Below are positions 10,113 to 19,773 of a DNA stretch of 64,000 bases, piece by piece. The notes beneath the pieces were generated by a model that saw only the letters and a list, made by a program, of their open reading frames with translations, was not told the DNA's origin and searched no databases. A program made the position numbers and the translations under genes. The stretch is from Rhodoferax sp. (GTDB lineage: Bacteria > Pseudomonadota > Gammaproteobacteria > Burkholderiales > Burkholderiaceae_C): NCBI RefSeq assembly GCF_028714215.1, contig NZ_JAQTMS010000020.1:1-64000 (forward strand). The letters run 5' to 3'. How positions within the stretch are numbered: the stretch's first letter is position 1; each line of letters begins with the position of its first letter.

Positions 10113-11262
10113 GAACCGACTCCTGTCTACCGTGGTGATGGGCCTGATTGTAGGGATGCTGGCCGCGTGCGGCAGTGCGCCGCGCCAGTTGCCCGCCGGC
10201 AGTCCGCCGGCTGCCGGCGTGGCGCCGGAGCGGCGCGACGCCGGCGCCGCCTTGCCGGCCCCCATCTTGCAGAGCAAAAGCCGCTGGACCGCGGTGCGCT
10301 GGGCCGAGTTGCCCGGTTTCGAGGAAGACGCCTTGCACGAGGCCTGGAACGCCTGGCTCAAGAGTTGCGAGCGGCCGGGACCGGTGTTTGCGCCCTTGTG
10401 TGCCGAGGTGCGGCGCCTGAGCATTGGCGAGCTTGCCGAGCAGCGGGCCTGGCTGATGGCGCGCCTGCAGCCCTACCAGGTGGAGGCCTTGGTGGGCGGC
10501 ACCGAAGGTTTGCTGACGGCTTATTACGAGCCCTTGCTGGAGGCCTCGCGCAAGGCCACGGCCGAATTCTCCGTGCCCTTGTACCGCCCACCGCCCGGTC
10601 TGGCGCAACGCAAACCCTGGTTTACGCGCCAGGAGATCGATACCCTGGCGCCGGTGCAGGCGCTGCTGAAGGGGCGCGAGATCGCGTTTCTAGCGGACCC
10701 GGTGGACGCGCTGATTTTGCAGATCCAGGGCTCCGGGCGCTTGCGCATCACCGAGGACGATGGCACGCAGGTGCTGGTGCGGCTGGCCTATGCCGGCTCC
10801 AACGAGCAGCCGTACAAAAGCGTCGGTCGCTGGCTGCTCGACCAAGGCCAGGTGCGCGATGCCTCCTGGCCGGCCATCAAGGCCTGGCTGGCACGCAATC
10901 CGGGGCGCACCAACGAGTTGCTGTGGAGCAATCCGCGCACCGTGTTTTTCCGGGAAGAGCCGTTGTCGAAGCAGGATGCTGTCTGGGGCCCGAAAGGGGC
11001 GCAGGGCGTGGCGCTGACGCCGGGGCGCTCGATTGCGGTGGACCCCGGCAGCATTCCCTACGGCACACCGGTCTGGCTGGCCTCCAGCGGCGCTGCCGCG
11101 AACCTGCAAAAACTGGTGCTGGCGCAGGACACCGGCAGCGCCATCACGGGCGGCGTGCGAGCCGATTATTTTGCCGGCTGGGGTGCCTCCGCGGCGGAAC
11201 TGGCGGCGCATCTGAAACAGCCGTTGCGGCTTTGGGTGCTGTGGCCGCGTCAGGGATTGTGA
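10111..11262 (+). CDS. mltA: Membrane-bound lytic murein transglycosylase A
   Basis: Lipoprotein-like N-terminus (MLAACGS) and MltA/3D motifs (EGLLTAYYEPLLEAS, ILQIQGSGRL, SIAVDPGSIPYGTPVWL, QDTGSAITGGVRADYFAGWG). Start trimmed from the longer ORF. Confidence 0.95.
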   Translation: MNRLLSTVVMGLIVGMLAACGSAPRQLPAGSPPAAGVAPERRDAGAALPAPILQSKSRWTAVRWAELPGFEEDALHEAWNAWLKSCERPGPVFAPLCAEVRRLSIGELAEQRAWLMARLQPYQVEALVGGTEGLLTAYYEPLLEASRKATAEFSVPLYRPPPGLAQRKPWFTRQEIDTLAPVQALLKGREIAFLADPVDALILQIQGSGRLRITEDDGTQVLVRLAYAGSNEQPYKSVGRWLLDQGQVRDASWPAIKAWLARNPGRTNELLWSNPRTVFFREEPLSKQDAVWGPKGAQGVALTPGRSIAVDPGSIPYGTPVWLASSGAAANLQKLVLAQDTGSAITGGVRADYFAGWGASAAELAAHLKQPLRLWVLWPRQGL

Positions 11263-11340
11263 AGCCGGCCCGGTTACGAGCACGTTACCATTGACACCGG
11301 AGAGGCCGCAGGCCTCAAGCAGCATTGAACGGATGAACCC

Positions 11341-12294
11341 ATGAGCACAGACTTGCGTGAAATCGACGAGCGGACCAATCTGGCCGGCAGCAGCATGTTC
11401 GAGTTGCTGTTGTTCCGTCTGGGGCAGGCGCCGGGCTCGGACCGGCATGAACTGTTTGGCATCAACGTGTTCAAGGTGCGCGAAATTCTGGTGATGCCCG
11501 AGATCACCATGCTGGCCAATGCGCCGCCCAACATCATGGGTGTGGCCAATATCCGGGGGCAAATGATCACGGTGATCAACCTGCCGCGCATCATGGGCTG
11601 CCAGCCCAACAAGGGCCCGGGTATTTTGATGGTCACCGAGTTTTCCCGCACGACCCAGGGTTTTGCGGTGGAAGAGGTCAACGAGATCGTGCGGCTGGAG
11701 TGGAAGCAGGTGCTGTCCGCCGCCGGCACCGGCGGCAGCCTGGTGACCAGCATTGCCCAGCTCGATGGCGATGTGGAGAACGCCCGTCTGGCGCAGGTGC
11801 TGGACGTGGAGCAGATCCTGCGCGATGTGCTGGGACAGGAGCCGCCAGCGGTGCAGGACCCCGAACTCGGCTCCAGGGTTCACTTGCCGCCCGGCACCGT
11901 GATTCTGGCGGCGGACGACTCGGCGCTGGCCAGAATGATGATCGAGGACGGACTGAAGGCCATGAATGTGACTTACATCATGACCCAGACCGGCCAGGAA
12001 GCCTGGGATCGCTTGCAGCTCATGGCTCAGCAGGCCGAGGCCGAAGGCAAGACCATCAAGGACAAGGTTGCCCTGGTTCTGACCGATCTGGAAATGCCCG
12101 AGATGGACGGCTTCACGCTGACGCGCAACATCAAGCAGGACCCGCGTTTCAGGAGCCTTCCGGTGATCATCCATTCGTCCCTGACCGGCACCACCAACGA
12201 GGCGCATGTGAAAAGCGTGGGCGCCGATGCCTACGTCGCCAAGTTCGTGGTGGAGGAACTGGCGGCCACCATTTACCGGGTGCTGGCGCGCTAG
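11341..12294 (+). CDS. CheV-like chemotaxis protein (CheW + REC)
   Basis: CheW-like domain (ELLLFRLGQ..FGINVFKVREI..MGVANIRGQMITVINLP) followed by a REC domain (ILAADDSALARMMIEDGL..LVLTDLEMPEMDGF). Confidence 0.92.
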   Translation: MSTDLREIDERTNLAGSSMFELLLFRLGQAPGSDRHELFGINVFKVREILVMPEITMLANAPPNIMGVANIRGQMITVINLPRIMGCQPNKGPGILMVTEFSRTTQGFAVEEVNEIVRLEWKQVLSAAGTGGSLVTSIAQLDGDVENARLAQVLDVEQILRDVLGQEPPAVQDPELGSRVHLPPGTVILAADDSALARMMIEDGLKAMNVTYIMTQTGQEAWDRLQLMAQQAEAEGKTIKDKVALVLTDLEMPEMDGFTLTRNIKQDPRFRSLPVIIHSSLTGTTNEAHVKSVGADAYVAKFVVEELAATIYRVLAR

Positions 12295-12388
12295 TACTCA
12301 GGAACAGAGGTATCGGAACAAAACACCGTTCCAGCCGAGCTTGCCTGATCTTTCGCAAGTCAAGAACTGAGGCTCAAGCGTGAGTGGC

Positions 12389-12498
12389 CCGAGGGCGCTG
12401 GGGTGAGTGACTCCGCGAATGTCACCCGGCCTGCGGCCTCCTTCTTTATTTGGCAAAACCCCAAGTCCACGCCGCGCCACCCACCCCAGCGCCCTCGG
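12389..12498. repeat. 21-bp inverted repeat (20/21) with 68-nt loop in an intergenic region
   Basis: CCGAGGGCGCTGGGGTGAGTG at 12389-12409 and CACCCACCCCAGCGCCCTCGG at 12478-12498. Confidence 0.75.
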
Positions 12499-12815
12499 CA
12501 ACGAGCGTCTGTGGTTCGCGCAGTCCGCACACCACCCTGCTTGAATGATCTGGCTGGCGGGGCGCTCAGCGCAGCGGCATAAAGGAGGAGTCCGAAGGTC
12601 GGGGGACAGCTGCGGAGCCGAGTGCCCCACCAGCCTGATCCTCCCACTATGCTGAACTGGGTTTGGCATGTCTTTATTTCGGGAAAAATCCAGTACTTGG
12701 AGCATAGGGGTCGATGGGGACCAGGCACGCCGAGCCGGGAAGGCCTACACTTCGCCAGCAAAAATGAGACTGCCGATGCGCTTTGGCGCTGGGCGGCATT
12801 ATGGAGACTTGATCG

Positions 12816-15800
12816 ATGAACGCACCGCTACCCGAACACCTGCGCCTGGCGCTGGAAACTGTGACGCTGGACGACAAATACGCGCTGGACTATGGACCGG
12901 CTTTCATGAGCGGCGTGCAGGCGCTGGTCAAGCTGCCCTTGTTGCAGCGTCTGCGCGATCAGCGCCAGGGCAAGAATACGGCCGGTTTCATCAGCGGCTA
13001 CCGCGGCTCGCCGCTGGGCGGCTACGACCAGGCGCTGGTCAAGGCCAGCAAATACCTGAAGGCGCAGAACATTGTTTTTCAGCCGGGCGTCAACGAAGAA
13101 CTGGCCGCCACCGCCTTGTGGGGCACCCAGCAACTGGGGTTTGCACCGCCCGGCAGCAATAAATTCGATGGTGTGTTCGGTATCTGGTACGGCAAGGGGC
13201 CGGGGGTGGACCGCTGCGGCGATGTCTTCAAGCACGCCAACATGGCCGGCACCACCCCGTGGGGCGGCGTGATCGCGGTGGCGGGCGACGACCACGTGTC
13301 GAAAAGCTCCACCGCGGCGCACCAGAGCGACCACATCTTCAAGGCCTGCGGCACGCCGGTCTTTTTTCCGGCCACGGTGCAGGAGATTCTGGACCTGGGG
13401 ATTCATGCGTTTGCCATGAGCCGTTTCTCGGGGGTCTGGGCCGGCATGAAGACGATTCAGGAAATTGTCGAATCCAGCGCCAGCGCCATGATCGACCCGG
13501 AGCGGGTGCAGATCAAAATCCCGACCGACTTCGAGATGCCACCCGGCGGCGTGCATATTCGCTGGCCCGATCACGCTCTCGATCAGGAAGCCCGGCTGTT
13601 CCATTACAAGTGGTACGCCGCGCTGGCCTATGTGCGCGCCAATCGGCTCAACTACAACGTGATCGAAGGCCCGCACGACCGCTTCGGTCTGATGGCCAGC
13701 GGCAAGGCCTACAACGACACGCGCCAGGCGCTGCTGGATCTGGGGCTGGACGACGACAGTTGCCGGCAACTGGGCATCCGCCTGCACAAGGTGGGTGTGG
13801 TGTGGCCGCTGGAGGCGCAATTGACGCGCGAATTTGCCACCGGCTTGCAGGAAATCCTGGTGGTGGAGGAAAAGCGCCAGGTCATCGAGTACCAGCTCAA
13901 GGAGGAGCTCTACAACTGGCGCGCCGACGTGCGCCCCAATGTGCTGGGCAAGTTCGACGATCTGGGTGGTGATCACGCCGGCGGCGAATGGTCCATGTCG
14001 AACCCGACCGCCAATACCTTGCTGCGCGCCAATGCCGACCTGTCGCCGGCGATCATTGCGCGCGTCATCGCGCAGCGCCTGAAGAAGCTGGGCGTCGACG
14101 CCTCCGTTGCGGCTCGCATGGACGCGCAACTGGCCCTGCTGCAGGCCAAGGAGAACGCCATGCAGGCGATCGAGCTGGGCGCCGGCAAGACGGCGGAGCG
14201 CCAGCCCTGGTTCTGCTCCGGCTGCCCGCACAACACCTCGACCAAGGTGCCCGAAGGTTCGCGTGCCATGGCCGGCATCGGCTGTCACTTCATGAGCATC
14301 TGGATGGGCCGCGCCACGGTCGGCTTTACCCAGATGGGGGGCGAGGGCGTGCCCTGGGTCGGCCAGCAGCCGTTCAGCACCGACCAGCACATGTTCGCCA
14401 ATCTGGGCGACGGCACCTACTTCCACAGCGGGCTGCTGGCGATTCGCCAGAGCATTGCGGCCGGCGTCAACATCACCTACAAGATTTTGTACAACGACGC
14501 GGTCGCCATGACCGGCGGCCAGCAGGTCGGCGAGCGGCCGGAAGGCCACGCGGTGACGCAAATCGCCCAGAGCATGCGGGCCGAGGGCGCGGTCAAGATC
14601 GTGGTCGTCACGGACGAACCCGAGAAGTACCAGGGCGTCAAGCTGGTGGAGGGGGTGGCGGTGCGCCAGCGCGACGAACTGGACCGCATCCAGCGCGAGT
14701 TCCGGGAGATCAAAGGCACCACGGTCATCATTTACGACCAGACCTGTGCCACCGAGAAGCGCCGGCGCAGGAAGCGCGGCAGCCTGGTCGACCCGGCCAA
14801 ACGGGTGTTCATCAACGAGCTGGTGTGCGAAGGCTGTGGCGACTGCGGCGTGCAAAGCAACTGCCTGAGCGTGGAGCCGCTGGAGACCGAGTTCGGCCGC
14901 AAACGCAGGATCAACCAGAGCACCTGCAACAAGGACTATTCCTGTCTCAAGGGTTTTTGCCCCAGCTTTGTCACCGTGGAGGGCGGGCAACTGCGCAAGA
15001 AAGCCAAGGGCAAGGGGCTGTCGCCGTTCGAGCTGGGCGCTTTGCCGGAGCCGCTGCTGCCGACTGTGGAGGGCGCGAACGCCACGGTCTGGGGCATTGT
15101 GGTGGCCGGCGTCGGTGGCACCGGCGTCATCACCATCGGCCAGTTGCTGGGCGTGGCGGCGCACCTGGAGGGCAAGGGCATCGTGACCCAGGATGCCGGC
15201 GGTCTGGCGCAAAAAGGCGGCGCCACCTGGAGCCATGTGCTGATCGGGGCGACGCAGGAGGCCATTCGCACCAGTCGCGTCAGCATGGCGGCGGCCGACC
15301 TGGTCATCGGCTGCGATCCGATCGTGGCGGCGGCCAAGGACACCGTGCTGCGCATGCGCCAGGGGCGCACCCGGGTGGCGCTGAATTCGCACGCGGCGCC
15401 GACGGCGGCTTTTGTCGGCAACGCCAATTGGCAGAATCCGGCAGCCGCCTGCGTCAGCGCCATCGCCGGCAGCGTCGGAGCGGCGGCGCTGGGCGCCTTC
15501 AACGCCGATGCGGCGGCCACCGAATTGATGGGTGACAGCATTTACACCAACCCGATCATGCTGGGCTATGCCTGGCAGAGAGGCTGGATTCCGCTGCAAC
15601 AGGCCTCGTTGCTGCGCGCCATCGAACTCAACGGCGTGGCGGTGGAGGCCAACAAGACCGCCTTCGAATGGGGCCGCCGGGCGGCGCACGATGCGGTCGC
15701 GTTCGAGCAACTGCTCAGTCCGGCCCAGGTCATGGTATTTGCCAAACGCAGCGCGCTCGATGAGCTGATTGCCAGGCGAGTCGAGTTCTTGACGGCTTAC

Positions 15801-16430
15801 CAGAATGCCGCTTATGCCGAGAGCTACCAGCGGTTTGTGCAGCAGGTCAGAAGCGTCGATCAGTCGCTCGGCCAGAAGGGGTTGGCGCTGACCGAGGCGG
15901 TGGCGCGCTACCTGTTCAAGCTGATGGCCTACAAGGACGAGTTCGAGGTTGCGCGCCTGCATGCCGACCCGGCGTTCCTGGCCGGCATCAACGCGCTGTT
16001 CGAAGGCGACTTCAAGCTGCACTACCACCTGGCGCCGCCCCTCTTGGCCAGGAGAAATGAAAAAGGCGAATTGCAGAAGCAGCAGTTCGGCCCCGCCACG
16101 CTGGGCGTATTCAAGGTGCTGGCCCGGCTCAAGGGCTTGCGCGGCGGCTTGCTGGATATTTTCGGCAAGACCGCGGAGCGGCGCCAGGAACGCGCCCTGA
16201 TCGGCGACTACCGGGCCGCGATCGAGGAAATTCTTGGCCTGCTGCGCAACCCGGGCGATGAAGCCGGCAACCGGGAGCGCTATGCCCTGGCGCTGGAGTT
16301 TGCCCGCATCCCCGAGCAAATCAAGGGTTTTGGCCATGTGAAGGAGCGCAACCTGAAGCTGGCCCGGCAAAATTGGGACGCTCAGCTGGCGCGCTTGCGG
16401 CAGCCGCAGGCCCAGCCGAAAGCGGCCTGA
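12816..16430 (+). CDS. Fused indolepyruvate ferredoxin oxidoreductase (alpha/beta) family protein
   Basis: 1204 aa with TPP-dependent oxidoreductase motifs (FCSGCPHNTSTKVPEGSRAMAGIGCHFM), Fe-S cysteines (CEGCGDCGVQSNC) and a C-terminal gamma-like domain (GVGGTGVITIGQLLGVAAHLEGKG). Confidence 0.93.
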   Translation: MNAPLPEHLRLALETVTLDDKYALDYGPAFMSGVQALVKLPLLQRLRDQRQGKNTAGFISGYRGSPLGGYDQALVKASKYLKAQNIVFQPGVNEELAATALWGTQQLGFAPPGSNKFDGVFGIWYGKGPGVDRCGDVFKHANMAGTTPWGGVIAVAGDDHVSKSSTAAHQSDHIFKACGTPVFFPATVQEILDLGIHAFAMSRFSGVWAGMKTIQEIVESSASAMIDPERVQIKIPTDFEMPPGGVHIRWPDHALDQEARLFHYKWYAALAYVRANRLNYNVIEGPHDRFGLMASGKAYNDTRQALLDLGLDDDSCRQLGIRLHKVGVVWPLEAQLTREFATGLQEILVVEEKRQVIEYQLKEELYNWRADVRPNVLGKFDDLGGDHAGGEWSMSNPTANTLLRANADLSPAIIARVIAQRLKKLGVDASVAARMDAQLALLQAKENAMQAIELGAGKTAERQPWFCSGCPHNTSTKVPEGSRAMAGIGCHFMSIWMGRATVGFTQMGGEGVPWVGQQPFSTDQHMFANLGDGTYFHSGLLAIRQSIAAGVNITYKILYNDAVAMTGGQQVGERPEGHAVTQIAQSMRAEGAVKIVVVTDEPEKYQGVKLVEGVAVRQRDELDRIQREFREIKGTTVIIYDQTCATEKRRRRKRGSLVDPAKRVFINELVCEGCGDCGVQSNCLSVEPLETEFGRKRRINQSTCNKDYSCLKGFCPSFVTVEGGQLRKKAKGKGLSPFELGALPEPLLPTVEGANATVWGIVVAGVGGTGVITIGQLLGVAAHLEGKGIVTQDAGGLAQKGGATWSHVLIGATQEAIRTSRVSMAAADLVIGCDPIVAAAKDTVLRMRQGRTRVALNSHAAPTAAFVGNANWQNPAAACVSAIAGSVGAAALGAFNADAAATELMGDSIYTNPIMLGYAWQRGWIPLQQASLLRAIELNGVAVEANKTAFEWGRRAAHDAVAFEQLLSPAQVMVFAKRSALDELIARRVEFLTAYQNAAYAESYQRFVQQVRSVDQSLGQKGLALTEAVARYLFKLMAYKDEFEVARLHADPAFLAGINALFEGDFKLHYHLAPPLLARRNEKGELQKQQFGPATLGVFKVLARLKGLRGGLLDIFGKTAERRQERALIGDYRAAIEEILGLLRNPGDEAGNRERYALALEFARIPEQIKGFGHVKERNLKLARQNWDAQLARLRQPQAQPKAA

Positions 16431-16549
16431 GGCCTTTCTTCGGGCTGGCGCCGCCCGCTTACAATGACGGGCTGCCCGTCTTTGGCACGGACCTGTGCGG
16501 GAAAGCACACGGCGTCTCGTTTTCCTGATTCAATATTCTGGAGTTTCTT

Positions 16550-16876
16550 GTGTTTATTTCTTCTGCTTTTGCTCAAACCGCCCCCGCTGCCGGCGGGGAT
16601 ATGCAATCTTCGCTCATGAGCATGCTGCCGCTGGTGCTGATGTTCGTGGTGCTCTATTTCGTGATGATCCGTCCGCAAATGAAAAAGCAGAAGGAACATC
16701 GCGCCATGATCGATGCCCTGGCCAAGGGCGACGAGATCGCCACCGCCGGCGGCGTGCTGGGCAAGGTGAGCAAGCTGGGCGACAGTTATCTGACGCTGGA
16801 GGTGGCGGCCGGCGTCGAGCTGCAAATCCAGCGCAGCGCCGTGGTGCAGGTGCTGCCCAAGGGAACCATCAAGTAA
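16550..16876 (+). CDS. yajC: Preprotein translocase subunit YajC
   Basis: 108 aa, single TM, YFVMIRPQMKKQKEHRAMIDALAKGDEIATAGGVLGKV; located directly before secD. Confidence 0.97.
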   Translation: MFISSAFAQTAPAAGGDMQSSLMSMLPLVLMFVVLYFVMIRPQMKKQKEHRAMIDALAKGDEIATAGGVLGKVSKLGDSYLTLEVAAGVELQIQRSAVVQVLPKGTIK

Positions 16877-16912
16877 TTCCGAAGCGTCACAGCAATCTAC
16901 AAAGGCGCGATC

Positions 16913-18793
16913 ATGAATCGTTACCCGGTATGGAAGTACGTGATCATTGTGATCGCGCTGCTGGTGGGGTTTTTCTACACCTTGCCCAATTTTTTTGGCG
17001 AGGCGCCGGCGGTCCAGGTGTCGTCGGCCAAAGTCACTTACAAGGTCGACGCCAGCACCAAGGCGCGGGTTGAGGAAGCCCTCAAGTCGGCCGGCCTGAC
17101 GGCCGATCTGGTGAGCTTGGACAATGCCTCGGTGAAGGCGCGTTTCGGCAACACCGAGGATCAGCTCAAGGCCAAGGACGCGATTCAAAAAGCGCTGATC
17201 CCGGATACCGCCAACGCCCGCTACGTGGTGGCGCTCAATTTGCTGTCGCGCTCACCGGTCTGGCTCACCTCCTTGCGCGCCTTTCCCATGTACCTGGGGC
17301 TGGATTTGCGCGGCGGCGTGCATTTCATGCTGCAAGTCGACATGCAGGCGGCGCTGGCCAAGAAGGCGGAATCGCTGGCTGGTGACATCCGCACCAGTCT
17401 GCGCGAGAAGAATGTGCGGCACAGCGGCATCAACCGCAACGGCCAGACCATCGAAGTGCGGTTTCGGGATGCTCCGACACTGGCGGCTGCCAAGGCCCTG
17501 ATCCTGGAGCAGTTCACCGACCTGCAAACGGTGGAGGGCGTCGACGGCACCGATTTGAAATTGACGGCCAGCATCAAACCCGAGGCGGCACGCCGGGTGC
17601 AGGACCAGTCGCTCAAGCAGAACATCACCACCTTGCACAACCGGATCAATGAACTGGGCGTGGCCGAGCCGGTCATTCAGCAGCAGGGGCTGGACCGCAT
17701 TGTGGTGCAGTTGCCGGGTGTCCAGGACACCGCCAAGGCGAAGGACATTCTGGGCCGCACCGCGACGCTGGAAGTGCGCATGGTCGACGAAAGCAGTGAG
17801 GCGAGTGCCGCGGTGGGTGGAGCGGCGGCGGTGCCGTTTGGTTCCGAGCGCTATCTGGAACGCAACGGCCAGCCGGTGATTGTCAAGAAACAAGTCATTC
17901 TGACCGGTGAAAACCTGACCGATGCGCAGCCCGGTTTCGACAACCAGACGCAGGAAGCGGTGGTCAACCTGACCCTGGACGCCAAGGGTTCCCGGGTGTT
18001 CCGGGACGTGACGCGCGAGAACATCGGCAAGCGCATGGCCATTTTGCTGTTTGAAAAAGGCAAGGGTGAAGTGGTGACGGCACCAGTGATCCGCTCCGAG
18101 ATCGGCGGCGGTCGGGTGCAGATCTCGGGCCGCATGACATCCATGGAAGCCAACGACACGGCCTTGCTGCTGCGCGCCGGCTCGCTGGCGGCGCCGATGG
18201 AAATCATCGAGGAAACCACCATTGGCCCGAGTCTGGGCGCCGAAAACATTGCCAAGGGCTTTCACAGCGTGACCTGGGGCTTTGCCGCGGTAGCGGTCTT
18301 CATGTGCCTGTACTACGTCTTGTTCGGGATGTTTTCCAGCATCTCGCTGGCGGTCAATCTGCTGCTGCTGGTGGCGGTGCTGTCGATGCTGCAGGCCACC
18401 CTGACCCTGCCCGGCATGGCCGCCATGGCGCTGGTGCTGGGCATGGCGATTGACTCCAACGTGCTGATCAATGAGCGGGTGCGTGAGGAACTGCGCAACG
18501 GCGCCTCGGCGCAGGCCGCCATCCACGCCGGTTATGACCGGGCCTGGGCCACCATCCTGGACTCCAATGTCACCACCTTGATTGCGGGGCTGGCGCTGCT
18601 GGCTTTTGGTTCCGGGCCGGTGCGCGGCTTTGCGGTGGTGCATTGCCTGGGCATTTTGACCAGCATGTTCTCCGGTGTCTTCTTTTCCAGAGGCCTGGTC
18701 AACCTGTGGTACGGCCGGCAAAACAAGCTCAAGAGCTTGTCCATTGGCACCGTGTGGCGCCCCGAGTCCGAGACCCCGGTGAAGTCCAACTAG
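16913..18793 (+). CDS. secD: Protein translocase subunit SecD
   Basis: GLDLRGGVHFMLQVD, C-terminal SecD TM domain (AMALVLGMAIDSNVLINERVREELRNG). Confidence 0.98.
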   Translation: MNRYPVWKYVIIVIALLVGFFYTLPNFFGEAPAVQVSSAKVTYKVDASTKARVEEALKSAGLTADLVSLDNASVKARFGNTEDQLKAKDAIQKALIPDTANARYVVALNLLSRSPVWLTSLRAFPMYLGLDLRGGVHFMLQVDMQAALAKKAESLAGDIRTSLREKNVRHSGINRNGQTIEVRFRDAPTLAAAKALILEQFTDLQTVEGVDGTDLKLTASIKPEAARRVQDQSLKQNITTLHNRINELGVAEPVIQQQGLDRIVVQLPGVQDTAKAKDILGRTATLEVRMVDESSEASAAVGGAAAVPFGSERYLERNGQPVIVKKQVILTGENLTDAQPGFDNQTQEAVVNLTLDAKGSRVFRDVTRENIGKRMAILLFEKGKGEVVTAPVIRSEIGGGRVQISGRMTSMEANDTALLLRAGSLAAPMEIIEETTIGPSLGAENIAKGFHSVTWGFAAVAVFMCLYYVLFGMFSSISLAVNLLLLVAVLSMLQATLTLPGMAAMALVLGMAIDSNVLINERVREELRNGASAQAAIHAGYDRAWATILDSNVTTLIAGLALLAFGSGPVRGFAVVHCLGILTSMFSGVFFSRGLVNLWYGRQNKLKSLSIGTVWRPESETPVKSN

Positions 18794-18805
18794 AACGAGG
18801 CAGTC

Positions 18806-19759
18806 ATGGAATTTTTCAAAATCAAGCGCGACATTCCGTTCATGCGGCATGCCATCGTTTTCAATCTGGTGTCCCTGGTGACTTTTTTGGCCGCCGTCTT
18901 CTTCCTGTTCAGCCGGGGTTTGCATCTGTCGGTGGAATTCACCGGCGGCACCTTGATGGAGGTGACCTACGCGCAACCGGCCGACTTGAATCTGGTTCGC
19001 GCCACCGTGGCCAAGCTGGGCCTGAATGACGTGCAGGTGCAAAACTTCGGCACCGCACGCGACGTGTTGATCCGCCTGCCGGCGCAAAAAGGCGTGAGTT
19101 CGGCGCAGCAAAGCGAGCAGGTGATGAACGCGCTCAAGGCTGCCGATGCGTCGGCTGCCATGCGCCGTACCGAGTTCGTCGGACCCCAGGTGGGGGACGA
19201 ACTGGCGACCGACGGGCTGAAGGCGCTGGCCTCCGTGGTGATCGGCATCATGCTTTACCTGGCGCTGCGCTTCGAGTGGAAATTTGCCGTGGCCGCCATC
19301 ATCGCCAATCTGCACGACGTCGTCATCATTCTGGGCTTCTTTGCTTTTTTCCAGTGGGAGTTTTCGCTGCCGGTGCTGGCCGCCGTGCTGGCGGTGCTGG
19401 GTTACTCGGTCAATGAGTCGGTGGTGATTTTCGACCGGATTCGGGAGAATTTCCGGCGCTACCGCAAGATGACCACGGTGCAGATCATCGACAGCTCGAT
19501 CACCTCGACCATCAGTCGAACCATCATCACCCACGGTTGCACGCAATTGATGGTGCTGTCGATGTTGCTGTTCGGCGGCGCCACGCTGCATTACTTTGCC
19601 CTTGCGCTGACCATTGGTATTTTGTTTGGTATCTACTCCTCGGTCTTTGTCGCGGCCGCCATTGCCATGTGGCTGGGTATCAAGCGGGACGATCTGATCA
19701 AGGGTGGCGCCAAGAAAGAGGAAGACCCCAATGATCCCAATGCAGGTGCCACCGTCTGA
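18806..19759 (+). CDS. secF: Protein translocase subunit SecF
   Basis: VEFTGGTLMEV, GYSVNESVVIFDRIRENFR; adjacent to secD. Confidence 0.98.
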   Translation: MEFFKIKRDIPFMRHAIVFNLVSLVTFLAAVFFLFSRGLHLSVEFTGGTLMEVTYAQPADLNLVRATVAKLGLNDVQVQNFGTARDVLIRLPAQKGVSSAQQSEQVMNALKAADASAAMRRTEFVGPQVGDELATDGLKALASVVIGIMLYLALRFEWKFAVAAIIANLHDVVIILGFFAFFQWEFSLPVLAAVLAVLGYSVNESVVIFDRIRENFRRYRKMTTVQIIDSSITSTISRTIITHGCTQLMVLSMLLFGGATLHYFALALTIGILFGIYSSVFVAAAIAMWLGIKRDDLIKGGAKKEEDPNDPNAGATV

Positions 19760-19773
19760 TTAGAATTTCAAGC

